A DNA stretch of 64,000 nucleotides. Origin: an uncultured Rhodospira sp. Its GTDB lineage: Bacteria > Pseudomonadota > Alphaproteobacteria > Rhodospirillales > Rhodospirillaceae. Made by a program: the position numbers and the translations under genes. Positions 61,563 through 64,000 of this stretch are shown piece by piece. Position 1 is the first letter of the stretch, and every line of letters starts with the position of its first letter. The notes beneath the pieces were generated by a model. That model saw only the letters and a list, made by a program, of their open reading frames with translations. It was not told where the DNA came from and did no database searches. The stretch is taken from positions 106,091 to 170,090 of the forward strand of contig NZ_CAKZOT010000113.1 of NCBI RefSeq assembly GCF_937138205.1, read 5' to 3'.

Positions 61563-62975
61563 TTACGACACGTAGCAGACGGCTTTGGCGGCCTCGACCA
61601 CCTGCTCCGGCTGCGGCAGTGCCAGTTTCTCCAGGTTGGCGGCATAGGGCATGGGCACGTCCGCGCCGGTCACACGGGTAACCGGCGCGTCCAGGTGGTC
61701 GAACGCCTGTTCCATGCACAACTGGCCGATCTCGGCGCCGATGCCGGCGAAGGGCCAGCCCTCTTCCACCGTCACCACACGGTTGGTCTTGCGGACCGAC
61801 TTAAGGATGGTGGCCGTGTCCAGCGGCCGCAGGGTGCGCAGGTTGATCACCTCGGCCTCGATGCCCTCGCCGGCGAGCGTTTCGGCCGCCGCCATGCAAT
61901 GGCTGACCATGCGGGAGAAGGCGACCAGCGTGACGTCGGTGCCGCGCCGCTCGACACGGGCCTTGCCGATGGGCAGCACGAAGTCCTCGACGTCCGGCAC
62001 ATCGAAGGTCTGGCCGTAGAGGATTTCGTGTTCCAGGAAAACCACCGGGTTGGGGTCGCGGATGGCGGCCTTTAGCAAGCCCTTGGCGTCGGCGGCCGAC
62101 CACGGCGTGATCACCTTCAGGCCCGGGACGTGCGCATACCACGAGGCATAGCACTGGCTGTGCTGGGCGGCGACGCGCGCGGCGGCGCCGTTGGGGCCGC
62201 GAAAGACGATGGGGCAGCCCATCTGGCCGCCAGCCATGTACAGGGTCTTGGCGGCCGAGTTGATGATCTGGTCGATCGCCTGCATGGAGAAATTGAAGGT
62301 CATGAACTCGACGACCGGTTTCAGGCGGGCGAAGGCGGCGCCCACCCCCAGACCAGCGAAGCCCATTTCCGTGATTGGCGTATCGACCACCCGCTTGTCG
62401 CCGAACTCGGCCAGCAGGCCCTGGGTGACCTTGTAGGCGCCCTCGTACTGCGCCACTTCCTCGCCCATCAGGAAGACGTCGGGGTCGCGGCGCATCTCCT
62501 CGGCCATGGCGTCGCGCAGGGCCTCGCGCACGGTCTGGCGTTTGGTGGAGTCGTAGGTGGGCTCGGGATCCTCCTCCGGCTCCTCTTGGGCCGGCGCCGC
62601 GTCCCGCTTGGGCGGCGGCGCCTTGGCCTCGGCCGGAGCGGGCTCGGGTTTCGGCTCGGGCGCCGGCGTGGCCTGCTCGGCGCCCCCCGCTTCGGCCTCC
62701 TTGACCGCCGCGTCGAGGGCGCTCTCGTCCTCGCCTTCTTCCAGCAGGATGCCGATCGGCTGGTTGACCTTCACCCCGTCTGTGCCGTCGGGCACCAGGA
62801 TCTTGCCCAGCGTGCCCTCGTCCACGGCTTCGAATTCCATCGTCGCCTTGTCGGTTTCGATTTCGGCGATGACGTCGCCGGCCTCAATGGTGTCGCCCTC
62901 TTTCTTCAGCCAGCGCGACAGGGTGCCCTCCTCCATGGTGGGGGATAGGGCGGGCATGAGAATCTGCGTCGGCAT
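61563..62975 (-). CDS. pdhB: Pyruvate dehydrogenase E1 beta with N-terminal lipoyl domain
   Basis: The 470-residue product has a lipoyl domain (residues 1-80, with [13 protein letters not shown] and the lipoylated Lys43), an acidic, Ala/Pro-rich linker to about residue 130, then the transketolase-type E1-beta part ([53 protein letters not shown]). A lipoylated E1-beta is known in some alphaproteobacteria. The ATG at 62975 is used; the frame reaches 63020. Confidence 0.93.
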   Translation of the reverse strand: MPTQILMPALSPTMEEGTLSRWLKKEGDTIEAGDVIAEIETDKATMEFEAVDEGTLGKILVPDGTDGVKVNQPIGILLEEGEDESALDAAVKEAEAGGAEQATPAPEPKPEPAPAEAKAPPPKRDAAPAQEEPEEDPEPTYDSTKRQTVREALRDAMAEEMRRDPDVFLMGEEVAQYEGAYKVTQGLLAEFGDKRVVDTPITEMGFAGLGVGAAFARLKPVVEFMTFNFSMQAIDQIINSAAKTLYMAGGQMGCPIVFRGPNGAAARVAAQHSQCYASWYAHVPGLKVITPWSAADAKGLLKAAIRDPNPVVFLEHEILYGQTFDVPDVEDFVLPIGKARVERRGTDVTLVAFSRMVSHCMAAAETLAGEGIEAEVINLRTLRPLDTATILKSVRKTNRVVTVEEGWPFAGIGAEIGQLCMEQAFDHLDAPVTRVTGADVPMPYAANLEKLALPQPEQVVEAAKAVCYVS

Positions 62976-62992
62976 GTGTCGCGTCCCCCGCC

Positions 62993-64000
62993 TCAGGCGT
63001 CCACCAGGATGTCGGTCCACAATTCGGCCGGATCGGGTTCCGGGCTGTTCTGGGCGAATTCCGCCGCCTCGCCGACGATGTCCTTGACCTGTTTGTCGAT
63101 GTCCTTGATGTGCGCCTCGTCGAACACGCCCTCGTCCAGCAGGCGCTTCTTGAGTTGGTCGATGGGGTCGCTTTCCGAGCGCATCTTCGAGACCTCGTCC
63201 TTGGTGCGGTACTTGGCCGGATCGGACATGGAGTGGCCCCGGTAGCGGTACGTCTTGATGTCGAGCAGGTACGGGCCGTTGCCGGCGCGCACGTGCTCGA
63301 CCGCCTCGGCCGCCCCCTCGATCACCTCCAGTACGTTCATGCCGTTGATGCCCTTGCCGGGGATGCCATAGGCGGCGCCGCGTTGCGACAGGTCCCCGGC
63401 GGCGGCGGCCCGCGCCACCGAGGTGCCCATGCCGTACTTGTTGTTCTCAATGACGTAGACGACGGGCAGCTTCCACAGCGCGGCCATGTTGAAGCTTTCG
63501 TACACCTGCCCCTGGTTGGTGGCGCCGTCGCCGAAGTAGCAGAAGCAGATGCCGCCATCCTCGTTGTACTGATGGGCGAAGGCCAGCCCGGTCCCCAGCG
63601 GCACGGCGGCGCCGACGATGCCGTGGCCGCCGAAGAACCGCTTCTCACGGCTGAACATGTGCATCGAACCGCCCTTGCCCTTCGAGTAGCCGCCGATGCG
63701 GCCCGTAAGCTCGGCCATGACGCCTTTCGGGTCCATGCCGGTGGCCAGCATGTGACCGTGATCGCGGTAGCTGGTGATGATGGAATCGCCCTCCCGCGCC
63801 AATGCCTGCAGGCCGACGACCACCGCCTCCTGGCCGATGTACAGGTGACAGAAGCCGCCGATCAGGCCCATGCCGTACAACTGCCCCGCCTTTTCCTCGA
63901 ACCGGCGGATCAGCAGCATGGACCGGTAGTAATGCTCCAGGTCCTTGGGCTCGTACTGCCGCGCCGAGGGGGTGTCTCGGTCGTCCTGGTCGGGATCGGA
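62993..64000 (-). CDS. pdhA: Pyruvate dehydrogenase E1 alpha, 5' end outside window
   Basis: The frame is open to the last base, so the start lies beyond the window. The visible 335 residues have the E1-alpha hallmarks: [48 protein letters not shown], the TPP motif [19 protein letters not shown] with NNKYGMGTS, and the phosphorylation-loop-like [11 protein letters not shown]. It is the first of three genes alpha-beta-E2; the E1-beta start is 18 bases downstream of its stop. Confidence 0.94.
   Translation of the reverse strand, partial: SDPDQDDRDTPSARQYEPKDLEHYYRSMLLIRRFEEKAGQLYGMGLIGGFCHLYIGQEAVVVGLQALAREGDSIITSYRDHGHMLATGMDPKGVMAELTGRIGGYSKGKGGSMHMFSREKRFFGGHGIVGAAVPLGTGLAFAHQYNEDGGICFCYFGDGATNQGQVYESFNMAALWKLPVVYVIENNKYGMGTSVARAAAAGDLSQRGAAYGIPGKGINGMNVLEVIEGAAEAVEHVRAGNGPYLLDIKTYRYRGHSMSDPAKYRTKDEVSKMRSESDPIDQLKKRLLDEGVFDEAHIKDIDKQVKDIVGEAAEFAQNSPEPDPAELWTDILVDA

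Overview
The window is high-GC DNA that reads as a stretch of alphaproteobacterial chromosome, most likely from a Rhodospirillales (purple non-sulfur type) bacterium. This is inferred from a SoxB thiosulfate-oxidation enzyme, a ChvG/ChvI two-component pair, a ThiS-ThiG fusion, a pyruvate dehydrogenase E1-beta with its own lipoyl domain, sigma-54 sites in front of flagellar-type genes, and an alphaproteobacterial LdtR-like MarR regulator. No rRNA, tRNA, CRISPR array, transposase or prophage was seen. Both ends cut a gene: soxB on the left and pdhA on the right.

Layout. 1-9.9 kb: 3' part of soxB, a 210-bp repeat, ccdA, then convergent dsbA and a BepA-like protease, a gamma-glutamyltranspeptidase-like lipoprotein, an aminotransferase, a flagellar hook gene behind a sigma-54 site, and the fused thiSG. 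10-16.7 kb: a small membrane protein with an ImmA/IrrE-type peptidase, LysE exporter and acylphosphatase, yciB, radC, an LdtR-like regulator, a FlgC-like gene and an unknown gene separated by a 64-bp palindrome, a GcvR-like ACT protein and a YkuD L,D-transpeptidase. 16.7-24.8 kb: a large Ala-rich unknown protein behind a consensus-like sigma-54 site, lolA, a candidate structured RNA, azlCD, two paralogous alpha/beta hydrolases separated by the second, inverted copy of the 210-bp repeat and an AT-rich stretch, and a CoA-transferase.

25-35.2 kb: glgX and treZ (glycogen to trehalose), chvG/chvI, hicAB, a periplasmic copper chaperone and a GTP-type PEP carboxykinase with a strong terminator. 35.3-46.2 kb: a small HTH-like protein, then a ten-gene overlapping Mrp-type cation/proton antiporter operon in which MrpA is split, followed by indolepyruvate:ferredoxin oxidoreductase (iorAB). 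46.2-54 kb: two small paralogous helical proteins, a histone-deacetylase-like amidohydrolase, an RND efflux adaptor and pump, and an ArsR repressor with the cysteine spacing of persulfide sensors. 54-64 kb: gshA, rsmE, glnD, a DPM1-GtrA-type glycosyltransferase, and a pyruvate dehydrogenase operon whose E2 lacks a lipoyl domain while E1-beta carries one.

Together the genes are mainly core metabolism, envelope homeostasis and ion/redox physiology. The least explained parts are the inverted 210-bp repeats, the structured RNA at about 19.3 kb, the sigma-54-linked unknown protein, the ImmA-type two-gene cassette and the paired small helical proteins.
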